From: Chthoniobacterales bacterium
GTDB lineage: Bacteria; Verrucomicrobiota; Verrucomicrobiae; Chthoniobacterales; UBA10450
NCBI GenBank assembly: GCA_003244125.1
Contig: QHBL01000101.1
Coordinates: forward strand, 1-5,543
Reading direction: 5' to 3'
DNA length: 5,543 nt
Shown: positions 1 to 5,543 of the stretch, piece by piece
How the letters are laid out: each line of letters begins with the position of its first letter
How positions within the stretch are numbered: position 1 is the first letter of the stretch
Made by a program: the position numbers and the translations under genes
Notes under the pieces: generated by a model
Databases searched by the model: none
Told to the model about the DNA's origin: nothing
The model's input: only the letters and a program-made list of their open reading frames with translations

Positions 1-420
1 CCGAACGCGACGGTGATGTTGATCGAGAATGCGGAACGGTTTGGCTTGTCGCAGCTGCATCAATTGCGCGGGCGCATCGGCCGCGGCGAGGATGCGTCGC
101 ATTGCCTGCTGGTGAGTGCGGACAAGTCGCCTGAGACAGCCTCGAAACTCGCGGTGCTGGAGAAAACCAGGAACGGTTTCGAGATTGCGGAAGCGGATTG
201 GGAATTGCGCGGCCCGGGAGATTTGCTTGGCACGGCGCAGAGCGGTTTGCCGGAGTTCAAGCTCGGTGATTTGAAACGTGATGCAGCCTTGATGCGAAGG
301 GCGCGCACGGCGGCGCTCAAGGTGATGAAGGAAGACCCGGACCTCGAGCAGCCGGAGAATCAACGTTTCCGCTGCTTGATTGTCGAACGACAGGGACAAA
401 CTTTCTCCCACGTGAGCTGA
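1..420 (+). CDS. recG: ATP-dependent DNA helicase RecG, C-terminal part (5' end outside window)
   Basis: RecG is a cytoplasmic superfamily 2 helicase that remodels stalled replication forks and branch-migrates Holliday junctions. The reading frame is open from base 1, so the gene starts upstream; 139 residues plus TGA are visible, out of about 700 usual for the family. The fragment begins in the second helicase lobe. Helicase motif VI is clear at about residues 20-29 (QLRGRIGRG). It is followed at about 59-80 by GFEIAEADWELRGPGDLLGT, which matches the RecG 'TRG' translocation motif region (shared with Mfd) and separates RecG from other SF2 helicases. The remaining residues match the short RecG C-terminal extension. 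The stop overlaps the start of the following protease gene by one base, so the two probably share a transcript. Nothing looks broken. The family call is strong; only the missing 5' part is unknown. Confidence 0.95.
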   Translation, partial: PNATVMLIENAERFGLSQLHQLRGRIGRGEDASHCLLVSADKSPETASKLAVLEKTRNGFEIAEADWELRGPGDLLGTAQSGLPEFKLGDLKRDAALMRRARTAALKVMKEDPDLEQPENQRFRCLIVERQGQTFSHVS

Positions 421-1949
421 TGAAGAATTTGCTGAAATTTTTGCTGTTCGTCGTGCTGGTGAGCTTCGGCATTTCGTTGCTTTACGATTACCGGATGAAG
501 CATGGCGCGCTCTCGACCGCGGCCTCGAGCACGCCGGAAAAATATTCGCTGGCTACGGCGCCGCCAGTCGATCCGAAACAGATCGGCACGCTCGATCAGT
601 TTAATCGCGAACGGCGCATGCTGGTGGCCAATGTGATCCCGTCAGTGGTGAGCGTGAAAACGTCGAAGAAGATCGCGGTGCGGCGCCAGTACGCGCTCGA
701 TCCATTTGAGTATTTCTTTCGCCAGCCGCGGCAGTTCCGGAATCCAAACGAGGAAGCGATGGTGCAGAATTCACTCGGCTCGGGAGTGATCGTGACGAAC
801 GAAGGGCACATCATCACGAACAATCACGTCGTGTCGCAGGTGGATGAAATCGAAGTGCAGCTTTCCGATGGCCGCACGAAAAAAGCGCGGCTGATCGGCA
901 GCGATGAACAGGTGGACCTCGCGGTGCTGAAGATCGATGAGCCTGGTGTGAAGCCGCTAAAGCTGGGTGATTCCGACGCGGTCCAGGCCGGCGATCTCGT
1001 GCTGGCCATCGGTAATCCGTTTGGATTTGAAGAGACGGTGACGGAGGGAATCATCAGCTCGAAAGGGCGGCCGAATCGCGGCGATCAATTCGGCGATTTT
1101 TTGCAGACCGATGCCGCGATCAATCCGGGGAATAGCGGCGGGCCGCTGGTCAACCTCGCTGGTGAAGTGATCGGGATTAATACGGCAATCATCTCTGGCT
1201 CCGGTGGATCGCAGGGAATCGGTTTCGCCATTCCTTCGAACACGGTGAAGATGGCGATGGAGAGCCTGCTAAAGAAGGGAAGAATCATCCGCGGTTATCT
1301 CGGTATTCGAGGTGCGACGCGCGGCAATGCAGCGGCGGCTGATACGGGCCCGGTGGTAGTAGGTGATGTCGTGGCGGGTTCGCCCGCGGCGGACGCGCAT
1401 CTGCAGCCGGGCGACGTCATCCGGAAGTTCAACGGACACGAGGTGAAGAATTTTCGCGAGCTGCGGTCGCTGGTGGGGCAAACGGAATTAAACAAAACCA
1501 TCGATGTCGAAATCGAACGCAGTGGCAAACCGATGCGGGTCTCGACGCAACTGCGCGAGGAGCCGCCGAATTATCAAACGGCGCGCGTTATTCCGCTGCC
1601 TGGGCAACCAGCTCCGGCGAATCCGTTTCAGCCGCAGCCGAATGTGCCGGACAATGATGAGGCTGAGCCGGATCAGACCAACGCGCTTGGCTCGGTGGGT
1701 GTGGCTGAGCTAACGCCGGAACTCGCCCGCCAGCTCGACCTGCCGGGCGGTGTCCGTGGCGTGGTGGTGACGGCAGCGGACTTGCCGGAATTGCAAAAGG
1801 GCGACGTGATCGAAGAGGTGGACCAGCAGCCGGTGAGATCGGTGGAAGAATTCAACAAAGTCTCAGGCGGTCTCGATGGCGGTGCGGCGCATGTGTTGTC
1901 GGTCTGCCGGCATCGCGTGCGCTCGTTCGTGGTGCTTCGGTCGCGGTAA
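420..1949 (+). CDS. HtrA/Deg-family periplasmic serine endoprotease (DegQ/DegP-like)
   Basis: This is a 509-residue protease/chaperone that would degrade or refold misfolded envelope proteins. Residues 4-22 form one hydrophobic helix after a short basic N-terminus, with no good AxA cleavage site, so it is probably an uncleaved membrane anchor with the catalytic part outside. The trypsin-like domain spans about 65-285. Its triad is complete: His136 (TNNHVV), Asp166 (VDLAVL) and Ser239 (NPGNSGGPL). PDZ1 covers about 291-382 and keeps the carboxylate-binding loop YLGI at 293-296. A Pro/Asn/Glu-rich linker (about 383-420) leads to PDZ2 (about 422-508). Both PDZ domains look shortened (see findings). 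The ATG at 420 overlaps the recG TGA by one base and has no obvious Shine-Dalgarno sequence, which suggests translational coupling. The family is certain; DegP, DegQ and DegS cannot be separated by eye, so no symbol is given. Confidence 0.95.
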   Translation: MKNLLKFLLFVVLVSFGISLLYDYRMKHGALSTAASSTPEKYSLATAPPVDPKQIGTLDQFNRERRMLVANVIPSVVSVKTSKKIAVRRQYALDPFEYFFRQPRQFRNPNEEAMVQNSLGSGVIVTNEGHIITNNHVVSQVDEIEVQLSDGRTKKARLIGSDEQVDLAVLKIDEPGVKPLKLGDSDAVQAGDLVLAIGNPFGFEETVTEGIISSKGRPNRGDQFGDFLQTDAAINPGNSGGPLVNLAGEVIGINTAIISGSGGSQGIGFAIPSNTVKMAMESLLKKGRIIRGYLGIRGATRGNAAAADTGPVVVGDVVAGSPAADAHLQPGDVIRKFNGHEVKNFRELRSLVGQTELNKTIDVEIERSGKPMRVSTQLREEPPNYQTARVIPLPGQPAPANPFQPQPNVPDNDEAEPDQTNALGSVGVAELTPELARQLDLPGGVRGVVVTAADLPELQKGDVIEEVDQQPVRSVEEFNKVSGGLDGGAAHVLSVCRHRVRSFVVLRSR

Positions 1950-2103
1950 TCGAGCAACGCCGCGCGCGTCTGGTCCCTTCGGCGCATTTGTCCCGCGTCC
2001 CCACTCATTGCCATCCGCTCGCTCCGATAGTTCGGCGATACCCATGCGGCCCCTGAATAAAGCGAAGCCGATTGTTGTCTATGAAACCGAACATCCAAAT
2101 TCT
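1950..2103. other. 154-bp spacer between the protease and DUF6600 genes
   Basis: No RNA gene or convincing intrinsic terminator is visible. A CGCGG/CCGCG inverted repeat (1942-1946 and 1960-1964) straddles the protease stop codon but has no T-run after it. A TTGCCA hexamer at 2008-2013 lacks a -10 partner at normal spacing, so no sigma-70 promoter can be named. Upstream in-frame ATG 2044 and an out-of-frame 8-codon ORF at 2081-2107 precede the chosen DUF6600 start. The sequence leaves open whether the DUF6600 gene has its own promoter here. Confidence 0.5.
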
Positions 2104-3870
2104 ATGAAACGATACTTACCTTTCTTGGCGGTGTGCGCGCTGTTCCTGCCGGTGTTGCAATCGGCGCGAGGCGCTGAGGCGTCGGTCAATCTTTTTTACG
2201 ATAATCTGAACGGCGGTAACTGGTACGAAGTTTCCGATTACGGCTACGTCTGGCAGCCGGAGGTGGCGAGCGATCCGAACTGGCGTCCTTACACCGACGG
2301 TTATTGGGCTTATACGGACCAGGGCTGGACGTGGGTGAGCTACGAAGATTTCGGCTGGGCCACTTATCACTATGGTCGCTGGGCGCGCCTGGCTGATTAC
2401 GGTTGGGTGTGGGTGCCCGGAACGGAATGGGCGCCAGCCTGGGTTTCGTGGCGCACGGGCGGTGATTATATCGGGTGGGCGCCGCTTCCTCCGTCGGGCG
2501 GGGGCGAGGCGGTTTACGAAGGACGGCCGATCACCGGACAGGTCGATGTCGAGTTTGGGATCGGGCCCGCTTACTACAATTTCGTGGACTTGCGCTACAT
2601 CGGCGAGCCGGTCTTGCGCGATCGCATTTTTCCCTACGAGCGCAACGTCACCGTGATTAACAACACCGTGAACGTGACCAACATCACCTACAATAATTCG
2701 ACCGTTTACAATTATGGACCCGATTACGCGACGGTCAGCCGCTATTCCGTGCGGCCGATTCAGCGGCTGAAGCTGGAACGCCAGACAGCAGACCCATTGC
2801 AGGCGGTGAAGAACGGCAATGCCACAAGAGTCCAGGGCAACACACTGGTCGTGGCCGCGCCGCAGAAGTTGCAGAAGGCTGCGGGGGCCGAGGTGGCGCC
2901 GAAGCAGGTGAAGGCAAAGATCGAGCAGCCCAAGGTGGAGAAGGGGTGGGCGAATATCGCTCCAGCCGAAAAGGCGAAGATGGAGCAGAAGTTTAAAACC
3001 CAGAACGCAAAGAATATTCCCAAACCCGATATCCAGCCGAGCAATCAAAACGCGGCCGCTGCCGCCAATGCGGAAACGACGGGCACCGCAGCTCCTGCTG
3101 CTGAGCGCGCGGGTAAGGGCAAAGGTAAGGGTCAAAAAGCCGAAGCAGCAAGCGCTCCCGCAGTAGCTGCGTCGCCGCCCGCCGCTGAGCAGGGCAAGGG
3201 TAAGAACAAGAATCGTGTGCAACGGGCCGAGGGTGCTGCTTCACCGCCAGCAGCGACGGGCGCGGGCGGGAATCAAAACGCAAACGCAGAGCAGCAGGTC
3301 GGCAAACGCGGAAAGAACAAGAATCGTGTTGAACGGATTGAGGGCGCCGAGGCCGCTGCGAACCAGCCGGCCGCCAGTGCCGGAGCTGAAGAGCAGCCCG
3401 GCAAAGGCAACAAGGTAAACCGGCACGAGCCGAACGTGGCCCCGGCCGGAGCCGCTGCCGGTTCCGCGAGTGAACGAAACGAGTTGAAATCGGAAAATGC
3501 GAATGTGAACGCGAGTCGTCCACGCGACAATGCGCAGCGCGGCGCTGGTCAGGGTCAGGGCCGCGAACTGCAGGAACGCCGCCGCGAACAAATGCAAAGT
3601 GCGCCCCCGGCGAATAACCAAGGCGCAGCTGGTGCCGGCCCGGGTGCGAACCGACCGCGTCGTGAAGCTGCACAGGCGGCTGGGGTAGGCCAACAACAGC
3701 AGCAGCACCCGCAACAGCAGCACGCGAAACAGCAGCAGCCACAGCCACAGCAACAGCCGCAGGAACAGGAAAAGCAACAGCAACAGCAGCAGCAGCGCGG
3801 TGAGGACGCTAATCAGCAGAAAGCCAAAGCCAAAAAGAAGGAAGGCGAAGCCACGCCGGTCCCGCAGTAA
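2104..3870 (+). CDS. Secreted DUF6600-type protein with long low-complexity Ala/Lys/Gln-rich tail, function unknown
   Basis: The chosen ATG gives 588 residues and a clean Sec signal peptide: basic MKRY, a hydrophobic core at about 5-18 and likely cleavage near residue 23 (ARG/A). The frame is open back to 1876, but earlier starts would bury the signal peptide (ATG 2044 would add 20 residues) or overlap the protease. Residues about 38-128 are dense in Trp, Tyr and Gly, with repeated elements such as GYWAYTDQGWTWVS, FGWATYHYGRW and YGWVWVPGTEW. I recognise this pattern as the DUF6600 family, whose function is not known. An Asn/Thr/Val-rich, probably beta segment follows at about 181-206. From about 260 to the end the protein is low complexity: Ala/Pro/Lys, then GK-rich repeats (337-450), an Arg-rich stretch, a Gln tract (530-564) and a basic KAKAKKKE tail. 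The tail should be disordered and partly polycationic. A lipoprotein is unlikely: Cys11 sits in LAVC, a poor lipobox. The protein is probably periplasmic or surface exposed, by inference only. Confidence 0.82.
   Translation: MKRYLPFLAVCALFLPVLQSARGAEASVNLFYDNLNGGNWYEVSDYGYVWQPEVASDPNWRPYTDGYWAYTDQGWTWVSYEDFGWATYHYGRWARLADYGWVWVPGTEWAPAWVSWRTGGDYIGWAPLPPSGGGEAVYEGRPITGQVDVEFGIGPAYYNFVDLRYIGEPVLRDRIFPYERNVTVINNTVNVTNITYNNSTVYNYGPDYATVSRYSVRPIQRLKLERQTADPLQAVKNGNATRVQGNTLVVAAPQKLQKAAGAEVAPKQVKAKIEQPKVEKGWANIAPAEKAKMEQKFKTQNAKNIPKPDIQPSNQNAAAAANAETTGTAAPAAERAGKGKGKGQKAEAASAPAVAASPPAAEQGKGKNKNRVQRAEGAASPPAATGAGGNQNANAEQQVGKRGKNKNRVERIEGAEAAANQPAASAGAEEQPGKGNKVNRHEPNVAPAGAAAGSASERNELKSENANVNASRPRDNAQRGAGQGQGRELQERRREQMQSAPPANNQGAAGAGPGANRPRREAAQAAGVGQQQQQHPQQQHAKQQQPQPQQQPQEQEKQQQQQQQRGEDANQQKAKAKKKEGEATPVPQ
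3112..3453 (+). repeat. Degenerate GK-rich tandem repeats in the DUF6600 tail (about 4 copies)
   Basis: Four blocks begin with GK-type basic clusters at residues 337 (GKGKGKGQK), 364 (GKGKNKNRVQRAEGA), 400 (GKRGKNKNRVERIEGA) and 433 (GKGNKVNRHEP), each followed by an Ala/Pro/Gln stretch. Unit length varies from 27 to about 36 residues. At the DNA level the 17-mer aagaacaagaatcgtgt is identical at 3202-3218 and 3313-3329, exactly 111 nt (37 codons) apart. This supports duplication rather than mere compositional similarity. The other copies have diverged. Confidence 0.7.
3691..3795 (+). repeat. CAG/CAA repeat tract encoding a Gln-rich segment
   Basis: These 35 in-frame codons (residues 530-564 of the DUF6600 protein) include 24 Gln codons as mixed CAG and CAA, in runs of 5, 3, 3, 3 and 7 interrupted by His, Pro, Lys, Ala and Glu. 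The tract is imperfect, so it is less slippage-prone than a pure trinucleotide repeat, but it could still vary in length between strains. Confidence 0.85.
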
Positions 3871-3968
3871 TCTTTAGAGATAAGTCCGCGAGCGGCCACG
3901 GACTCTTCCGGGGCCGTTCCGCGTACCGGTAACATCTGACCGGTGCCGCAAATCACGTTGCATTGTCG
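3871..3968. other. 98-bp convergent intergenic spacer with two inverted repeats
   Basis: The DUF6600 gene and asd converge here. One inverted repeat is AGTCCG/CGGACT (3883-3888 and 3899-3904, 10-nt loop), starting 12 nt after the DUF6600 stop. The second is GTACCGGT/ACCGGTGC (3923-3930 and 3939-3946, 8-nt loop, one G-T wobble), ending 22 nt beyond the asd stop. Neither is followed by a T-run on either strand, so they are not classical intrinsic terminators. They may still slow transcription or protect the 3' ends of the converging messages. Confidence 0.4.
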
Positions 3969-4967
3969 CTACAATAGCTCTGCGATCTGCACCGCGTTAA
4001 GCGCTGCGCCTTTCAGGAGCTGGTCGCCAGAAACCCAGAACGACAGGCCGTTATCCAAAGCGCAATCGCGACGGACGCGGCCCACTGCGCAATTGTCCTT
4101 GCCCGCTACGTGCAAAGGCATGGGATAACGATTTCTCCCAGGCTCATCCACCAGCTCCAACCCCGGCGCCTTCGCCAGCACTTCGCGCGCGCGCTCTACT
4201 GACACCGGCTCGCGGAACTCAGCGCTCATCGCCACCGAATGAGCGCGATAAACCGGCACGCGCACGCATGTGACCGAAGCGCGGAATTCCGGATGATGCA
4301 TAATGCGCCGGCCTTCATTTTGCATCTTCATTTCCTCTTTGGTGTAGCCGTCTTCGAGAAACGAATCGACGTGCGGCAGAACGTTGAACGCGATCTGGTG
4401 CGGATACGTTTCCGCTTCCACTGGTCGCTTCTCGGCGATGGCGTGCGTCTGCTGCTCCAGCTCGGCGATTGCACGGGCGCCACTTCCTGAGACCGCCTGG
4501 TAGCTGGCGGCAAAAACGCGCGTGACATGGAATGCGCGATGCAGCGGATACAGCGCCATCAACGCAATCGCGGTGGTGCAGTTTGGATTCGCAATAATTC
4601 CCCGGTGTTCTTTGACATCGCCGCCATTGATTTCGGGAATGACCAACGGCACCTCGGGCTCCATGCGGAAGGTCGAGGAGTTGTCGATGACGATGGCGCC
4701 GGCATCGCGGGCGATCGGCGCAAAGTCTCGCGAGACCGCGCCGCCCGCGCTAAAGAGCGCGATGTCGATGCCGCGGAAAGATGACGTCGTGAGTTCCTCG
4801 GTATCGACGAACTCGTCGCCAAAACCGATCGTCTTTCCGGCGGACCGCTTTGAAGTCAGCGCGCGAATGGAAGCCACCGGAAATGAGCGTCGCTCCAGCA
4901 CCTGGAGCACCTCGGTGCCGACCGCGCCGGTCGCTCCGACAACGGCGACGTGATAGCGTTTGGTCAT
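3969..4967 (-). CDS. asd: Aspartate-semialdehyde dehydrogenase
   Basis: This enzyme reduces aspartyl-4-phosphate to aspartate-4-semialdehyde with NADPH in the cytoplasm, at the branch point to lysine/diaminopimelate, threonine and methionine. With the ATG at 4967 it has 332 residues, close to the shorter bacterial class (E. coli is about 367). Visible signatures are the Rossmann loop GATGAVG (11-17), SAGG (73-76), the catalytic Cys130 in NPNCTT, Gln157 in SYQAVSGSG (157 to 163, the form typical of the Gram-positive-like class), and the substrate/catalytic Arg241 and His243 in RAHS. The C-terminus (ALNAVQIAELL) is complete. The frame could start three codons earlier at TTG 4976, but the ATG fits the family N-terminus (a few residues before the first beta strand VAVVGATG). 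No strong Shine-Dalgarno sequence is seen. It is divergent from the transpeptidase gene, with 23 bp between start codons. Confidence 0.97.
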   Translation of the reverse strand: MTKRYHVAVVGATGAVGTEVLQVLERRSFPVASIRALTSKRSAGKTIGFGDEFVDTEELTTSSFRGIDIALFSAGGAVSRDFAPIARDAGAIVIDNSSTFRMEPEVPLVIPEINGGDVKEHRGIIANPNCTTAIALMALYPLHRAFHVTRVFAASYQAVSGSGARAIAELEQQTHAIAEKRPVEAETYPHQIAFNVLPHVDSFLEDGYTKEEMKMQNEGRRIMHHPEFRASVTCVRVPVYRAHSVAMSAEFREPVSVERAREVLAKAPGLELVDEPGRNRYPMPLHVAGKDNCAVGRVRRDCALDNGLSFWVSGDQLLKGAALNAVQIAELL

Positions 4968-4990
4968 TCCGCACAAAGTAGGGCAGCGAA
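4968..4990. promoter_or_regulatory. 23-bp divergent spacer between asd and the L,D-transpeptidase gene
   Basis: The two start codons point away from each other with only 23 bp between them, so any promoter for either gene must lie partly inside the other's coding sequence, or the messages are nearly leaderless. The best asd-direction candidate on the minus strand is TTGCAT (5002-4997) and TACTTT (4980-4975) with 16-bp spacing, each hexamer matching consensus at three of six positions, which is weak. No good plus-strand promoter was found. The positional inference is firm; the individual boxes are not. Confidence 0.35.
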
Positions 4991-5452
4991 GTGGCGATGC
5001 AAAAAACGAGCATTCACGTTTCCGTTCTTAAACAGGAGCTGAAACTGCGCCGGGGCCGCAAAATCATTCGGCGTTATCCAGTCTCAACGTCGCGCTTTGG
5101 ATTGGGCACGAGACAGGGCAGCAACAAAACGCCGCTGGGCAAATTCCGCATCAGCGACAAGATCGGCGAGGAAATGCCATCAAGGACGATTTTCGTGGGA
5201 CGCCTTCCGCTTGGTCCCGACGATCCGCCGCCGGGCACGAATGACCTCGTTCTCTCGCGCATTCTCTGGCTCGACGGCGTCGAAGGGCACAACGCGAACA
5301 CGCGCGAGCGTTTCATTTACATCCATGGCACCAGGCACGAGGACAAAATTGGGCTGCCTGACAGCCACGGCTGCGTTCGCATGCGAAACGCTGATGTTAT
5401 CGAGCTCTTCGACTTGGTGGAGGTGGGCACGCCGGTGACCATCCGCAAATAG
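4991..5452 (+). CDS. Small YkuD-domain L,D-transpeptidase without signal peptide
   Basis: YkuD enzymes use a catalytic cysteine to make 3-3 (diaminopimelate to diaminopimelate) peptidoglycan cross-links or to attach proteins to the wall. This 153-residue protein is almost only the domain. Strands at the start (IHVSVLKQELKL) lead to PVSTSRFGLGTRQGSNKTP at about 30-48, then IYIHGT (His112) and the active-site motif SHGCVRMRN (Ser125, His126, Cys128, Arg130). The sequence ends shortly after VGTPVTIRK, as usual. GTG 4991 has AGGG at 4980-4983 seven bases upstream; ATG 4997 is the alternative and shortens it by two residues. An in-frame TAG at 4979-4981 rules out any longer N-terminus, so there is no encoded signal peptide or anchor although the substrate is periplasmic. 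The family is certain; export route and exact reaction are not. Confidence 0.94.
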   Translation: MAMQKTSIHVSVLKQELKLRRGRKIIRRYPVSTSRFGLGTRQGSNKTPLGKFRISDKIGEEMPSRTIFVGRLPLGPDDPPPGTNDLVLSRILWLDGVEGHNANTRERFIYIHGTRHEDKIGLPDSHGCVRMRNADVIELFDLVEVGTPVTIRK

Positions 5453-5543
5453 CGGCGCCGAAAAATTCGTTGCGCGTTCACGCGACCACACTTAGAAAGC
5501 TCGCCAGCAACCAGCTGCGAAAGGGGTGATAAAATAGAATGCT
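5453..5543. other. Non-coding end of window
   Basis: No gene is seen in these 91 bases. A GGCGCC palindrome follows the transpeptidase stop and a 4-bp CGCG/CGCG hairpin with a TTCA loop lies at 5473-5484. Neither has a T-run and neither qualifies as a terminator. The last 20 bases turn AT-rich, unlike the rest of the window. Confidence 0.45.
5527..5535 (+). promoter_or_regulatory. Possible extended -10 promoter for a gene beyond the window
   Basis: TGATAAAAT fits the extended -10 form TGn plus a hexamer with five of six consensus bases (TAAAAT). No TTGACA-like -35 lies at the right distance, which extended -10 promoters can tolerate. Alternatively, the preceding AAGGGG (5521-5526) could serve as a ribosome binding site for the ATG at 5539, although the 12-base spacing is long. 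The window ends too soon to decide. Confidence 0.3.

Noticed and set aside
1942..1964. Hairpin at the protease stop as an intrinsic terminator
   Set aside because: It has a 5-bp stem, a 13-nt loop and no T-run, and it includes the stop codon; too weak to call.
1673..2098. 141-codon minus-strand ORF over the end of the protease gene
   Set aside because: It is Arg/Thr/Ser-rich without a domain and overlaps a conserved PDZ domain on the other strand; a shadow frame.
1876..2103. Longer DUF6600 protein starting inside the protease gene
   Set aside because: The extension overlaps the conserved end of PDZ2, has no family resemblance, and would bury the good signal peptide that starts at 2104.
2104..2140. 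DUF6600 protein as a lipoprotein
   Set aside because: Cys11 is preceded by LAV, not a lipobox with Gly, Ala or Ser before Cys, and it lies in the middle of the hydrophobic core.
2116..3222. 368-codon open frame antisense to the DUF6600 gene
   Set aside because: It lies entirely opposite a gene with a clear signal peptide and domain. Its translation is Arg/Leu/His/Ile-rich with no recognisable domain, as expected from the reverse complement of GC-rich coding DNA.
2993..3783. Two further antisense frames (2993-3748 and 3241-3783) over the low-complexity tail
   Set aside because: They mirror the Ala/Gln/Lys codons: CAG repeats read in reverse give Leu/Ala/Val runs. Repetitive sequence keeps several frames open without implying genes.
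4522..4953. 143-codon plus-strand ORF opposite asd
   Set aside because: It runs antisense to well-conserved asd sequence, including the catalytic Cys region, and its translation resembles no family I know.
1..5543. CRISPR array, insertion sequence, toxin-antitoxin pair, tRNA or prophage remains
   Set aside because: I found no spaced direct repeats, transposase motifs, terminal inverted repeats, paired small genes or tRNA-like cloverleaf. The only repeats lie within the DUF6600 coding sequence.

Overview
The window looks like an ordinary chromosomal segment of a GC-rich, didermic, free-living bacterium. It is coding-dense and contains no phage, transposon, CRISPR or RNA gene that I can see. 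Tentatively I would place it in the Verrucomicrobiota, in a soil Chthoniobacterales-like lineage. The reasons are a secreted DUF6600 protein with a long Ala/Gln/Lys low-complexity tail, weak or absent Shine-Dalgarno sequences, and the style of the HtrA protease. This placement is by resemblance only; Acidobacteriota would be an alternative.

Layout. (1) 1-420, plus strand: the C-terminal 139 residues of RecG, the branch-migrating DNA helicase, cut by the window edge. (2) 420-1949, plus strand: a membrane-anchored HtrA/Deg serine protease with an intact catalytic triad and two PDZ domains. Its ATG shares one base with the recG stop (TGATG), so the two are probably translationally coupled. (3) 2104-3870, plus strand: a secreted DUF6600 protein of unknown function. 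It has a Trp/Tyr-rich N-terminal domain and a low-complexity tail of over 300 residues, with degenerate GK-rich repeats and a Gln tract. (4) 3871-3968: a short convergent spacer with two inverted repeats. (5) 3969-4967, minus strand: aspartate-semialdehyde dehydrogenase (asd). (6) 4991-5452, plus strand: a small YkuD-type L,D-transpeptidase, divergent from asd with only 23 bp between the start codons. (7) 5453-5543: non-coding, with a possible extended -10 promoter at the very end that points out of the window.

How they fit together. Three of the five genes concern the cell envelope: HtrA for protein quality control, the secreted DUF6600 protein, and the L,D-transpeptidase for peptidoglycan cross-linking. 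asd feeds the diaminopimelate/lysine pathway, which supplies the residue that L,D-transpeptidases join, so the divergent asd/ldt pair has a plausible shared logic. recG is a housekeeping repair gene.

I did not find a convincing new biological system. The points most worth a second look are the repeat architecture of the DUF6600 tail, the very tight divergent asd/ldt junction with a transpeptidase that cannot have a signal peptide upstream, the shortened PDZ domains of the protease, and an 8-codon leader ORF that overlaps the DUF6600 start.
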